A stretch of DNA of 64,000 bases, from positions 1,507,509-1,571,508 of the forward strand of contig NZ_KI391971.1 in the NCBI RefSeq assembly GCF_000162475.2. The letters are read 5' to 3'. Origin of the DNA: Granulicatella elegans ATCC 700633 (GTDB lineage Bacteria > Bacillota > Bacilli > Lactobacillales > Aerococcaceae). The notes under the pieces were generated by a model that was not told the origin of the DNA, did no database searches, and was given only the letters and a program-made list of their open reading frames with translations. The stretch's first letter is position 1, and each line of letters starts with the position of its first letter. Below, in pieces: positions 11,157-19,393 of this stretch. Both the position numbers and the translations under genes were made by a program.

Positions 11157-11284
11157 ATTTTAACTTGACAATGAGCCTCCATGGGCATGTTGAATTGGGA
11201 GAAGCGAAAAATAATATCAAATTTCACAGCCCCCAAATCGCTAATCGCGGATAACATGCCCCTGCTCATTATAAAGTTAAAACT
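11157..11284. repeat. Large imperfect inverted repeat in the IS 3' non-coding tail
   Basis: The arms are 11157-11191 and 11253-11284. ATTTTAACTTGACAATGAGC pairs with the inverse of GCTCATTATAAAGTTAAAA, and GGGCATGTT with AACATGCCC. Together they cover about 30 of 35 positions around a 61-base centre. No credible gene lies here. It could be a folded RNA at the end of the transposase mRNA or a small nested element. Confidence 0.6.
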
Positions 11285-11422
11285 AGATTTCATTCATAGT
11301 TATGTTTGTGGTGGATTCATCAATAGACTAAATATTTCAGTTTCTCCCACCTTATTTATTAAAAATTAAATACTTAATTTGGTGTTACATTTGATTCACC
11401 AACAGAATTTGTCGATGAGCCG

Positions 11423-11438
11423 AATTTCCTCGGGGTTT
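11423..11438 (-). repeat. Right terminal inverted repeat of the ISL3 element
   Basis: AATTTCCTCGGGGTTT, the inverse of the left end with one mismatch. The subterminal repeat at 11396-11415 lies just inside. Confidence 0.85.
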
Positions 11439-11454
11439 GTTGTATATCTATTAA

Positions 11455-11976
11455 TTATTCTCCAATAATCACAACTCGATACTTTCTTGTTCTTTCTCGA
11501 GTTTTATCAAAGTCTGCAAAATAAACATAACCTGTTTTTCCTATTGCCAGTTTACCATCTACAACAGCTAAGGTTTCACTAGAACCCAAGATTGTGGCTT
11601 TTAGATGAGCATCTCCATTCCATAATGCACTTCTATCTCCATTTGGTAACCATTCTTCAGGGTTAGGCCAAGATTCAACTTCTTGATAATGTTTTTCACC
11701 AGGATAATGATAACTATCCGCACTTAAATGGGGTGGAATAATCTTGTCTAAAATAGTATTTAAATCTAATTGTAAATAATCTACACCATTTTCATCTTTA
11801 TCATGTGTATCCTCTTCAAAGAAAACAGAACATGTTGTATGTGCTGTGATAACTGTACATATTCCTGATTGAATACCACTTTCAGTAATAGTTTGATGTA
11901 TAGAATTTGTAATATCAATATATGATACTTGACCTTCTTTTGCATCTACTTTAAATTCTTTTTGAAATACCGTCAT
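11455..11976 (-). CDS. YjbQ / UPF0047 family protein
   Basis: A 173-residue member of the YjbQ family, whose conserved surface residues are seen here: TAHTTCSVFFEE near residue 45, HYPGEKHYQEVE in the middle, and LGSSETLAVVDGKLAIGKTGYVYFADFD then RTRKYRVVIIGE at the end. YjbQ proteins have been reported to have weak thiamine-phosphate synthase activity, but their true role is unsettled. The start overlaps the stop of the TIM-like gene by 4 bases (ATGA), so it is translationally coupled as the last gene of a PTS sugar operon. An IS element begins 16 bases after the stop and no terminator remains between them. Confidence 0.82.
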   Translation of the reverse strand: MTVFQKEFKVDAKEGQVSYIDITNSIHQTITESGIQSGICTVITAHTTCSVFFEEDTHDKDENGVDYLQLDLNTILDKIIPPHLSADSYHYPGEKHYQEVESWPNPEEWLPNGDRSALWNGDAHLKATILGSSETLAVVDGKLAIGKTGYVYFADFDKTRERTRKYRVVIIGE

Positions 11977-12668
11977 TTTTTCTCCTCATTCATTGCTTTG
12001 TCAATAGCTTCAATCATTAATTTTAACATTAGTTTCGGATCTTTTGCTTTAACAATTCCACTTGTGCAGCCTGTACCATCTGCACCAAGCTTAATTGTAC
12101 GATAGACATCATTCTCATTCATAATTCCAGCACCTTGCATCATTAAAATATCTGAATTAACAGATTTCACTTGATGATTAGTTTCTAAAATATATGAATC
12201 GTCACTTGTTTGTCCTGTCCCAATCAACTCTGTAGGTTCACATAACATGATTGTTGGATTTAACATTGCCAACATTCGTGCTTCTTTAATAGAATCTGCA
12301 CACAAAATCGTTATAAGTCCCAATTTTTCAGCTTGATTGATTGAAGCGACTACTTGAGATGTTGTTAATGGATGTTCAGCATGATTTAAAAAAGTAGCTC
12401 TTGCTCCAGCGTTATATAATGAAGCTGGCAAAACTGCTCCCATTCCTCTACCACAATCAATTCCATCTAAGTGTTGAGCTGTCACAATAATATGTTTCGT
12501 TTCGCTAGATACTTTATGAATATCTGCATATGGACACGTCACAAAAATACTAATTTCTGGATACTGTTCAGCTAATCGATCAGCTTCTTTTGCTAATTCT
12601 AATAATTCATTTCCAAATAAATATGACTTCGGATTAAAAATGAAAAATTTATCTTTAATAGTTTCCAT
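11973..12668 (-). CDS. Triosephosphate isomerase-like protein of a PTS operon
   Basis: A TIM-barrel protein of 231 residues with the three catalytic residues of triosephosphate isomerase in their usual contexts: Lys in FNPKSY, His in FLNHAEHP and Glu in LCEPTELIGTGQ, plus the phosphate-binding MQGAGI and GADGTGCTSG loops. Overall it is divergent from housekeeping TpiA, as are the operon-specific isomerases such as EryH that act on tetrulose phosphates. I chose ATG at 12668 with AAAGGAG upstream; an upstream in-frame ATG would overlap the aldolase gene. The gene follows the aldolase by 13 bases and overlaps yjbQ. Inference: it isomerises a sugar phosphate made by the neighbouring enzymes. Confidence 0.85.
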   Translation of the reverse strand: METIKDKFFIFNPKSYLFGNELLELAKEADRLAEQYPEISIFVTCPYADIHKVSSETKHIIVTAQHLDGIDCGRGMGAVLPASLYNAGARATFLNHAEHPLTTSQVVASINQAEKLGLITILCADSIKEARMLAMLNPTIMLCEPTELIGTGQTSDDSYILETNHQVKSVNSDILMMQGAGIMNENDVYRTIKLGADGTGCTSGIVKAKDPKLMLKLMIEAIDKAMNEEKK

Positions 12669-12681
12669 TTGTTTTCTCCTT

Positions 12682-13506
12682 TTATTTAGTCTCAAACACA
12701 CGATAATAATGTTTTAAAGTAGTTTTCATACCTTCTCTTGAAGCTTTTAATACATCAATATAGTTTGTAAATGATTTTTCAGAAACCGATTTTGCACCAG
12801 CGTCCATAAAATCACTATAAATATTAATTTTTGAAATTCCTTCTCGTGCACAACGGTTCAAATTATCATCTCCTGAACCTGATCCACCATGTAAAACTAA
12901 TGGAATATTTAATACATTACGTAACTCAGATAATCGTTGGAAATTAATTTTTGGAATACCTTTATACAAGCCATGAGAAGTCCCTATTGAAACTGCTAAA
13001 GAATCCACATTAGTTTCTTGAACAAATTTTTCAGCATCTTCTACATTTGTATAAATAGACTTTATTTCGTCTTTCGATACATCTCCATTTGCTCCAACAA
13101 AACCAATTTCTGCTTCAACATCAACTCCAAATTCATGGGCAACTTCAACAACCTCTTTTGTTTTTCTAACATTTTCTTCAAAAGAATCTAAAGATGCATC
13201 AATCATTACAGAATTAAATCCTAATTGAATTGCTCTTTTTATAAATGCTAAATCTTGTCCATGATCTAGATGTAACACAACTGGAGTTTTTGCTTTTTCC
13301 TGAAAATATTTCCCAATATTAGCAGCCTCTTCTAAACTTAAATAAGGAGAATGTACTTGTGCAAAAGCTAAAATTAGTGGAAGATTCAATTCTTCACTCA
13401 TTTCTACATATGCTTTGGCAGAATTCCAATCAATAAAGTTTGTTGCTGGAATTGCAAAATTACCTTGTTTTGCTTTCCCTAATACATCTCTCATATATGC
13501 TTTCAT
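12682..13506 (-). CDS. Class II (zinc) ketose-phosphate aldolase, FbaA/GatY family
   Basis: A 274-residue class II aldolase. Zinc ligands and active site are visible: HLDHG near residue 80, VEAEIGFVG near 132, GTSHGLYKG near 176 and VLHGGSGSG near 207, followed by KINIYSDF. Family members cleave fructose- or tagatose-1,6-bisphosphate or ketose 1-phosphates into DHAP and an aldehyde. Location after a galactitol-type PTS and before a TIM-like isomerase suggests a catabolic, not glycolytic, role. The start at 13506 has GGAGG 8 bases upstream and lies 3 bases after the IIB stop. The exact substrate cannot be read from sequence. Confidence 0.9.
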   Translation of the reverse strand: MKAYMRDVLGKAKQGNFAIPATNFIDWNSAKAYVEMSEELNLPLILAFAQVHSPYLSLEEAANIGKYFQEKAKTPVVLHLDHGQDLAFIKRAIQLGFNSVMIDASLDSFEENVRKTKEVVEVAHEFGVDVEAEIGFVGANGDVSKDEIKSIYTNVEDAEKFVQETNVDSLAVSIGTSHGLYKGIPKINFQRLSELRNVLNIPLVLHGGSGSGDDNLNRCAREGISKINIYSDFMDAGAKSVSEKSFTNYIDVLKASREGMKTTLKHYYRVFETK

Positions 13507-13509
13507 TGA

Positions 13510-13794
13510 CTAAGCCTCCAACGCTGCTTTCAATTCACTCCATAAAGCGTCAATTCCCATACCCGTCAATAAAGGTAATCCCATAATCACTTTATCTTTA
13601 ATTGAATCAGGTACAACTGTTGTAGAAATTACAATATCATATTCATCAATACGATTAACTTCTTCTGAAACTTTAGATTGAAAAACTTGAACTTTATCTG
13701 AATAATTATTATCAGCTAACCATTGTTTTACTTTCCCAGCAACAACTGTTGATGTTGCAATTCCAGAACCACACATAATTAATAATTTTTTCAT
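13510..13794 (-). CDS. PTS system IIB component, galactitol type
   Basis: A 94-residue cytoplasmic phosphotransfer subunit. The phosphorylated cysteine is Cys8 in the loop MCGSGIATSTVV, the form seen in GatB-like IIB proteins, and the C-terminal LLTGMGID also fits. The gene lies between IIC and the aldolase with gaps of 12 and 3 bases and has AGGAG 9 bases before the ATG. It would pass phosphate from the IIA at 15.2-15.7 kb to the sugar entering through the IIC. Confidence 0.9.
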   Translation of the reverse strand: MKKLLIMCGSGIATSTVVAGKVKQWLADNNYSDKVQVFQSKVSEEVNRIDEYDIVISTTVVPDSIKDKVIMGLPLLTGMGIDALWSELKAALEA

Positions 13795-13806
13795 AATCTT
13801 ATTCTC

Positions 13807-15132
13807 CTATTTCTCTGCACGAACTTTATTTACATAATATAATCCTGCTAATGAAGCTACTAGAACTACTGACAGAATTACCCAAGGTGCAGTTTTTCCT
13901 GCAAACACAAACAACCATGTTGGCCATAATCCACCTTCTGCTAAAGCAGTAATACTTGTATTTCCACCTAAATCAAAGTTTGCTGCTTGAGCTGCTTTTG
14001 TTACTAAAGGAGCTACCCATGAAGTAATGTAGAAAATACTTGCAATATAAATTGTTCCCCCAACAACTGTACGAACAATATTTCCTCTAAATACAGCTGC
14101 CATTAAACATACTACAAATGGAATTGTAGCTAAATCACCAAATGGTAATGTTTGGTTTCCTGGTAAAATTACTGCTAATAAAATTGTAATTGGAACTAAA
14201 ATTAATGAACTTGATAATACTGCTGGATGTCCAACTGATAAAGCAGAGTCCATACCAATATTTACTTCACGACCAGGGAATCGTTTTTGAACAAATTCAT
14301 TTGCAGCCTCAGAAATTGGAGTAAGACCTTCCATTAAAAGTGATACCATACGAGGCATAATGACCATAACAGCTGACATCTTAACACCTAATTGTAAAAC
14401 ACCTTTTGGATCGTAACCTGCTAATAATCCCATAACAATACCAATTACAAGACCTAATACTGTACTTTCACCAAAAATACCAAATTTCTTTTGAATACTT
14501 TCTGGATTTGCTTCAATTTTATTAAACCCAGGAATTCTATCAAACACCCAATTTAATGGAATAGCTACTAAAAATCCAGGTGCTGATGTTCCATGTGGGA
14601 ATGTAATGTTAGGGAATCCATAGAATTTTTTAATAGCTGGAGCAATAATATCTGCTAATAAATAAATCATTACTAAATATACAATTGTTGCATATAATCC
14701 TAATGTAAAATCTTGAGTAAGTGCATATACTAAAGATGCTACAAAAGCTGCATGCCAGAAATTCCACATATCTACCATTAATGTTTTTGTTAATCCTAAG
14801 AATAGTAATAAAACATTAATTCCGATACCAATTGGAATAGCTAAACTTCCTAATAATGTTCCATAAGAAATTGCTGCTGCTGCAGGCCAACCAACGTCAA
14901 TTGTTGTTAAATGTAATCCAAATCTTTCAACCATTGCTTGAGCTGCAGGTCCTAAGCTACCTCCTAATAAATCAACTACCATATTCAATCCAACAAAACC
15001 AACCCCGACAATTACACCCGATACAAATGCTTTTTTAGGTTTAGTTCCTAAAATCATACCAAAAATAAAAATTAAAATTGGTAATACTACAATTGCGCCT
15101 AAATCGATAAATTTTTGAAATAATGCCAACAT
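13807..15132 (-). CDS. PTS system IIC component, galactitol family (GatC-like)
   Basis: The membrane channel of the PTS, 441 residues with about ten to twelve hydrophobic segments. Regions typical of the EIIC-GatC family include the start LFQKFIDLGAIVVLPILIF, the central PHGTSAPGFLVAIPLNWVFD and VNIGMDSALSVGHPAVLSS. Family members take up galactitol and other polyols or ketoses. No polyol dehydrogenase is present in the operon, which argues for a ketose-type substrate (inference). AGGAGG lies 8 bases before the ATG; about 100 bases separate it from the IIA gene. Confidence 0.9.
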   Translation of the reverse strand: MLALFQKFIDLGAIVVLPILIFIFGMILGTKPKKAFVSGVIVGVGFVGLNMVVDLLGGSLGPAAQAMVERFGLHLTTIDVGWPAAAAISYGTLLGSLAIPIGIGINVLLLFLGLTKTLMVDMWNFWHAAFVASLVYALTQDFTLGLYATIVYLVMIYLLADIIAPAIKKFYGFPNITFPHGTSAPGFLVAIPLNWVFDRIPGFNKIEANPESIQKKFGIFGESTVLGLVIGIVMGLLAGYDPKGVLQLGVKMSAVMVIMPRMVSLLMEGLTPISEAANEFVQKRFPGREVNIGMDSALSVGHPAVLSSSLILVPITILLAVILPGNQTLPFGDLATIPFVVCLMAAVFRGNIVRTVVGGTIYIASIFYITSWVAPLVTKAAQAANFDLGGNTSITALAEGGLWPTWLFVFAGKTAPWVILSVVLVASLAGLYYVNKVRAEK

Positions 15133-15233
15133 AATCTTTTCCTCCTAATAATTAAAATACTCAGTTTAAACAGTCTGATTCTGGTTGTTTAGTAAATTTT
15201 CCTCCTTTCTTTTTTACTAAACTTATTCCTTTA

Positions 15234-15698
15234 TTATTTTATATTTTTAATTGCTAGCAATTCTTTTACTTCTTTGGATGTTGTATATTCATCCATATTC
15301 ATTAATTTCTCCATGATTTCTTTATCCTGAAGAATTTCTATTAATTGTTGTAAAATCGTTAATTGACTATGAGCCTCTTTCAAAGCAAGCATAAAAATTA
15401 CTTTTACAGAAACTTCCACATCATTTGTCCCCATTTGATAAAATGAAACTGGATTTTCTAACGTCATTACTGCTATTTGTTCCTTATTAACATGTTCTAC
15501 ATCTGTATGAGGAATAGCGATTCCATATTTTTCAAACTGTAATCCTGTTGGAAATACTTTTTCTCTATTTAAAATAGCTTCCTTATACGATTCTTTCACA
15601 ATTCCTTTTTCAATCAGTTTATCTGACAAATAAGTCAACGCTTCTTCTTTAGAACTAATATTTTTTATATTAATTTCAAAAATTTCTTTATCTAGCAT
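15234..15698 (-). CDS. PTS system IIA component, fructose/mannitol superfamily
   Basis: A 154-residue EIIA type 2 domain protein. The phosphoaccepting histidine is in YGIAIPHTDVEHV near residue 65, preceded by REKVFPTGLQF as in fructose/galactitol IIA proteins. It receives phosphate from HPr and donates it to the separate IIB. Its ATG at 15698 overlaps the end of the regulator gene by 11 bases with GGAGGTGAG upstream, so the regulator and PTS genes are one transcription unit. Confidence 0.88.
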   Translation of the reverse strand: MLDKEIFEINIKNISSKEEALTYLSDKLIEKGIVKESYKEAILNREKVFPTGLQFEKYGIAIPHTDVEHVNKEQIAVMTLENPVSFYQMGTNDVEVSVKVIFMLALKEAHSQLTILQQLIEILQDKEIMEKLMNMDEYTTSKEVKELLAIKNIK

Positions 15699-17640
15699 TT
15701 TGACTCACCTCCTCAAGTATTTTATTCTTAATTTTCTTTCCATCTGACATCAACATTAATTCCGACATCAAATTTTGATTTTCTATAACGGAATATAAGG
15801 CTATTAGACTGTCTTTAAATACTGGAATATCCTGTTCAGCGATTGCTATTAGTAATACTAAACTAACTTGATTTTTTCCCCATTCAATAGGTTTATCTAA
15901 ACTCATTAAAATTAGTTCAGATTGTTTAACAACTTTTGGATCACAATGTGGTAAAGCTATACCTGTATAAACACTCGTACTTCCTAATAACTCTCTTTGG
16001 TTAATGGAATCTCTAAATTCTTCCGTTTGATTTCCAATACTACATTCAATTATCAGTCGTTCAATACATTCCTGTTTATTTTTGACATTTATCTTAATTA
16101 ATTTTGGTTCTTTTAATAGAGTATTCAAAGATGCTACATTAAATTCCCTTCCATTTAAAGAAGTTTTCATCATTCGATAGTTATCTGTACTTTGTTCAGC
16201 ATAAAACTGTTGAATCATTCTTAACTCTTCTTTTGTAATAATAGGACTAACTTCTATAACAGGTATATTTAGTTCAGGTAATCCAATAGTAGAAATTACT
16301 AAATCAATATTTCTTAAATCATAGAAATCTAGCTCTCTTAAACTAATAGTTGTCAGTTTCTCATTGCTAGAAAAGATTCTACGTAGCTTATTCATGATTA
16401 ATTCAGAAGTAGCAATTCCATTTTGGCAAATTACGACAATATTCAAAGGTTTCATTATTTTTTCAATAGCTACTTGAAAATGTATAACAATAAAAGCCAA
16501 TTCTTCATTCGGTATACTTAATTCATAATATTGAGATAAAGTTCTTATTGATAACCAAATGACATTAAATAAACTAGAATATTGTTTTTTTATTTCCTCC
16601 AAGGCAGGGTTAGAAATAAAATTTTGATTTCGTAATCTTATAATCATTTTTGAAATATGAGCACTAAGCATCATCTGTAAATGCTCGTCTGTTGTAAGAT
16701 TTAAACTTAATAAATTAGAAACCTTTTGTATCAATGTTTTTACTTGTTCGTTAACATTTTTCATATATTCAACAGACTGGATATTAAATCCAAAGGCTAA
16801 TAAATTATATGCCATCGCTTCAATTTCATAAGGAGAAATTTTTTCAAGAGTAAAATTTAGAATAGTCTCTAATAATTCTCCAGCAAAGAAATATACTTCT
16901 AAATGGTTTACATCATTAACTAAGTTACTTAATCTATTAGTTAAAATTTCATTAGCCTCGTTTCGTTTTTTAAAAATTAAACAATCAAGTAATAATGAAT
17001 ATAAGTATTCATCTGTAAAATGAAATTGATACTTTTCTGATAGTTTAACAATAGATTTTTGACAATTATTTATATCTTCTTTCGAAAAAAATAATTCCAA
17101 ATTTTTAAAACGATCTCTATCGTTTGATACAAATTTCACAATAAATATTTCAAGAGCCTTACGTATATTTCTTTCATTTCCTTTTAGAATTATCTCATCC
17201 CTTTTTATTTTTAACTTCACGTCAAAGGAAATAAATATACTATTTAATTTATCAATCAGTCTATGAATCGTAGAGTCAGTAACAAACATTTCCTCTGAAA
17301 ATTCATATAAGTCTACTTTTTCATGAGTAATAAATAATTTCCTTATAAGCTCTTTTTCACGATATTCAGGAGAAAATGATTCTTTCATTTCTCCATTCAG
17401 TTTTATTATTTTCGTGTGAATCTTTTTATTTTCCAATTGTGATAATAATTTAATTCCTTTTCTTGGAATTTTTATTACTTCTGTTTCTATTGAATTCCCC
17501 TTCAAAAAATCATTAATCTTATCAATATCTTGATAAACAGTTTTAGTCGAAACCTTATATCTATCAGCTAATTGATTAGCAGATAAATACTCTATATTTT
17601 TCATTAGGTACTCTAATAATAATACTTGCCTTTTATTCAT
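15688..17640 (-). CDS. PRD-containing PTS-controlled transcriptional activator (MtlR/LicR type)
   Basis: A 650-residue regulator with the classic order of domains: N-terminal helix-turn-helix (SANQLADRYKVSTKTVYQDI, residues 19-38), two PRDs (about 190-400), a GatB-like IIB domain with Cys in VICQNGIATSELI near residue 405, and a C-terminal IIA domain with His in GIALPHCDP near 562. Such proteins activate their PTS operon when the PRDs are phosphorylated by HPr and inactivate it through the IIB/IIA domains when substrate is absent. As first gene of the operon it probably controls its own promoter at 17.70-17.76 kb. The gene looks more AT-rich than its neighbours. Confidence 0.9.
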   Translation of the reverse strand: MNKRQVLLLEYLMKNIEYLSANQLADRYKVSTKTVYQDIDKINDFLKGNSIETEVIKIPRKGIKLLSQLENKKIHTKIIKLNGEMKESFSPEYREKELIRKLFITHEKVDLYEFSEEMFVTDSTIHRLIDKLNSIFISFDVKLKIKRDEIILKGNERNIRKALEIFIVKFVSNDRDRFKNLELFFSKEDINNCQKSIVKLSEKYQFHFTDEYLYSLLLDCLIFKKRNEANEILTNRLSNLVNDVNHLEVYFFAGELLETILNFTLEKISPYEIEAMAYNLLAFGFNIQSVEYMKNVNEQVKTLIQKVSNLLSLNLTTDEHLQMMLSAHISKMIIRLRNQNFISNPALEEIKKQYSSLFNVIWLSIRTLSQYYELSIPNEELAFIVIHFQVAIEKIMKPLNIVVICQNGIATSELIMNKLRRIFSSNEKLTTISLRELDFYDLRNIDLVISTIGLPELNIPVIEVSPIITKEELRMIQQFYAEQSTDNYRMMKTSLNGREFNVASLNTLLKEPKLIKINVKNKQECIERLIIECSIGNQTEEFRDSINQRELLGSTSVYTGIALPHCDPKVVKQSELILMSLDKPIEWGKNQVSLVLLIAIAEQDIPVFKDSLIALYSVIENQNLMSELMLMSDGKKIKNKILEEVSQNAR

Positions 17641-17698
17641 CCCCTCACCCCTAACTCAAGGTTTCATTGAATTTAATGGTACCGTTTAACTTACTATT

Positions 17699-17757
17699 AG
17701 TATAAAGTAAGCAGTTGCCATTTTTTAGTCAATGTACTTCCATATTAATGTGGAAGT
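17699..17757 (-). promoter_or_regulatory. Promoter and 22-bp palindrome upstream of the PTS operon
   Basis: On the minus strand, -35 TTGACT (17727-17732) and -10 TACTTT (17704-17709) are 17 bases apart. A near-perfect 22-bp palindrome with arms ACTTCCA/TGGAAGT (17736-17757) ends 4 bases upstream of the -35, a common place for PRD activator sites. A second small inverted repeat, CTTAC/GTAAG, spans the -10. Nothing else is seen in the 306-base gap except the msrA terminator. Confidence 0.45.
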
Positions 17758-17864
17758 GTTTCTATTTTTATCCCCTCAACTCTATTTGTCAACAACATTT
17801 GTTCCTATAAATTTCGTATTTTTTCAATATATATAAAGATTATTTCTATACTAATACAAAAAAT

Positions 17865-17899
17865 CAACCCGCTTACTTCCTAAAAAGTAAAACGGGTTG
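17865..17899 (-). terminator. Terminator of msrA
   Basis: CAACCCG and CGGGTTG with an inner TTTTACTT/AAGTAAG pairing; the minus strand continues in six T residues, 48 bases past the msrA stop. Confidence 0.85.
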
Positions 17900-17946
17900 T
17901 CCACATTTCTTATGATTCAATTCTTTAAATAACTTCAACTGAAATC

Positions 17947-18471
17947 CTATTTCCAACTTTCTTCAATAAACGTATCACGTCCAGACATCCCACGGTAACG
18001 GTAGTAATGATCTGGATTTTTCTTATAAAAATCTTGGTGGTATTCTTCAGCTGGATAAAATGTACTAGCTGGTTCAATTTTTGTTACAATATCTTTTTTA
18101 AATCGTCCACTTTCTTGTAAAGCTTTTTTCGAAGCTTCTGCGATCGCTTTTTGTTCAGGAGAATGATAGAAAATCACTGGTCGATAAGAATCGCCTCTAT
18201 CTACAAATTGTCCCATCGCATCTGTTGGGTCTGTTTGTTGCCAATAGACTTCCACTAATTGTTCATAAGAGAAGATTTCTGGATCAAAGGTAATTTGTAC
18301 AGCTTCTGTATGTCCTGTTTTTCCTGAACAAACTTCTTTATAAGTAGGATTTTCCTTATGTCCCCCTGTATAACCTGCAATGACAGATTCAATTCCTGGT
18401 TGTGTATCAAATGGTTTAATCATACACCAGAAGCAGCCTCCTGCAAATGTTGCGATTTCTTTTGCCATCAT
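17947..18471 (-). CDS. msrA: Peptide methionine-S-sulfoxide reductase MsrA
   Basis: Repairs methionine-S-sulfoxide in oxidised proteins with electrons from thioredoxin. At 174 residues it has the standard length, with the catalytic Cys in FAGGCFWCM near residue 14, [26 protein letters not shown], and the [16 protein letters not shown]-terminus. Its start overlaps the stop of sdaAA (TAATG), with GAGGAGG inside the end of sdaAA, so it is translationally coupled as the third gene of the serine dehydratase operon. This link to an oxygen-labile Fe-S enzyme is suggestive but unproved. Confidence 0.96.
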   Translation of the reverse strand: MMAKEIATFAGGCFWCMIKPFDTQPGIESVIAGYTGGHKENPTYKEVCSGKTGHTEAVQITFDPEIFSYEQLVEVYWQQTDPTDAMGQFVDRGDSYRPVIFYHSPEQKAIAEASKKALQESGRFKKDIVTKIEPASTFYPAEEYHQDFYKKNPDHYYRYRGMSGRDTFIEESWK

Positions 18472-19376
18472 TATTCCTCCTCTTTTTCTAGCGAAACATC
18501 TTGCCCGAAAATTTTCATTTTTATCGCTAGTCCTGTTCGAGTACCGGCGGTTCCGCCTAATCCTGTTTCTCTTAATTCACTTGGCATTCTTCTACCGATA
18601 GAACGCATTGCTTCAATCGTTTCATCTGCTGGAATGACATTTGTAATTCCTGCTAACGCCATATCAGCCGCAATCAATGCATTTCCTGCTCCAATCGCAT
18701 TTCTCTTCACACATGGGATTTCTACTAATCCGGCAACAGGGTCACACACTAATCCTAGCAAATTCCCTAATGCAATCGAAAAAGCTTCTGAACATTGTTG
18801 CGGCGTCCCTCCAGCAGCTTCAACAGCTGCTGCTGCAGACATCGCACTAGCACTTCCCACTTCTGCTTGGCAACCACCCATAGCGCCCGAAATCATCGCA
18901 TTATTGGCAACGACCATTCCGAATGCTGAAGCAGTGAACAAGAATCTCACTTGCTGTTCTTGAGTTAAGTCCATGCTATCTGCAATGGAAAATATAACGC
19001 CTGGTAATGTCCCACTTGCTCCCGCAGTTGGTGTCGCACACACAATTCCCATTGCTGCATTCACTTCATTTGTTCCTAGAGCGTACTGCACTCCTGCTAA
19101 AATATTATCTCCAGATAAAGTTTTTCCCTTTTCGCGATATTTTTTCATTTTTACAGCATCGCCACCGGTTAGTCCTGTTGGAGAGAATACACCTTGACCC
19201 TGTACACTTCTTTCTACCGCATTTTTCATTGTTTGAAGATTTTTTTCCATCTTCGCCCAAATAAATTCTCGACTTTGTTGGGTCATTTCCATTTCTTGTT
19301 CAATCATTACTTCAGAAATAGATTTATTTTGGCTAGTTGCTAATGCGACTAATTCCTGTATGCTAACAAACATCAC
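18471..19376 (-). CDS. sdaAA: L-serine dehydratase, iron-sulfur dependent, alpha subunit
   Basis: Together with the beta subunit it deaminates L-serine to pyruvate and ammonia using an oxygen-sensitive [4Fe-4S] cluster. The 301-residue sequence shows the family blocks [34 protein letters not shown] (cluster Cys), [17 protein letters not shown] and [23 protein letters not shown]. The two-gene architecture is that of Bacillus and other Gram-positives. It follows sdaAB by 17 bases and overlaps msrA by one base. Confidence 0.95.
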   Translation of the reverse strand: MMFVSIQELVALATSQNKSISEVMIEQEMEMTQQSREFIWAKMEKNLQTMKNAVERSVQGQGVFSPTGLTGGDAVKMKKYREKGKTLSGDNILAGVQYALGTNEVNAAMGIVCATPTAGASGTLPGVIFSIADSMDLTQEQQVRFLFTASAFGMVVANNAMISGAMGGCQAEVGSASAMSAAAAVEAAGGTPQQCSEAFSIALGNLLGLVCDPVAGLVEIPCVKRNAIGAGNALIAADMALAGITNVIPADETIEAMRSIGRRMPSELRETGLGGTAGTRTGLAIKMKIFGQDVSLEKEEE

Positions 19377-19393
19377 GAAATTCCTTTCTTATT

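Larger units (their letters stand above)
9705..11438 (+). mobile_element. ISL3-family insertion sequence, apparently complete
   Basis: A 1,734-bp element bounded by inverted repeats (9705-9720 and 11423-11438, 15 of 16 bases matching) with one intact transposase gene. The inner ends carry a second matching pair, 9743-9762 and 11396-11415 (19 of 20 bases in inverted orientation). It fills the gap between the convergent brnQ and yjbQ-like genes, 13 and 16 bases from their stop codons. I do not see the 8-bp target duplication expected for this family; the flanking octamers TTAAGTAG and GTTGTATA differ. The 305 bases after the transposase are non-coding and hold a large imperfect inverted repeat. 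Confidence 0.88.

Noticed and set aside
11181..11369. 62-codon open frame in the IS tail
   Set aside because: No ribosome binding site, overlaps the inverted repeat and resembles no protein; likely chance.
17681..17696. Possible cre site near TGGTACCGTTTAAC before the PTS operon
   Set aside because: Too many mismatches to the CcpA consensus in the conserved core.
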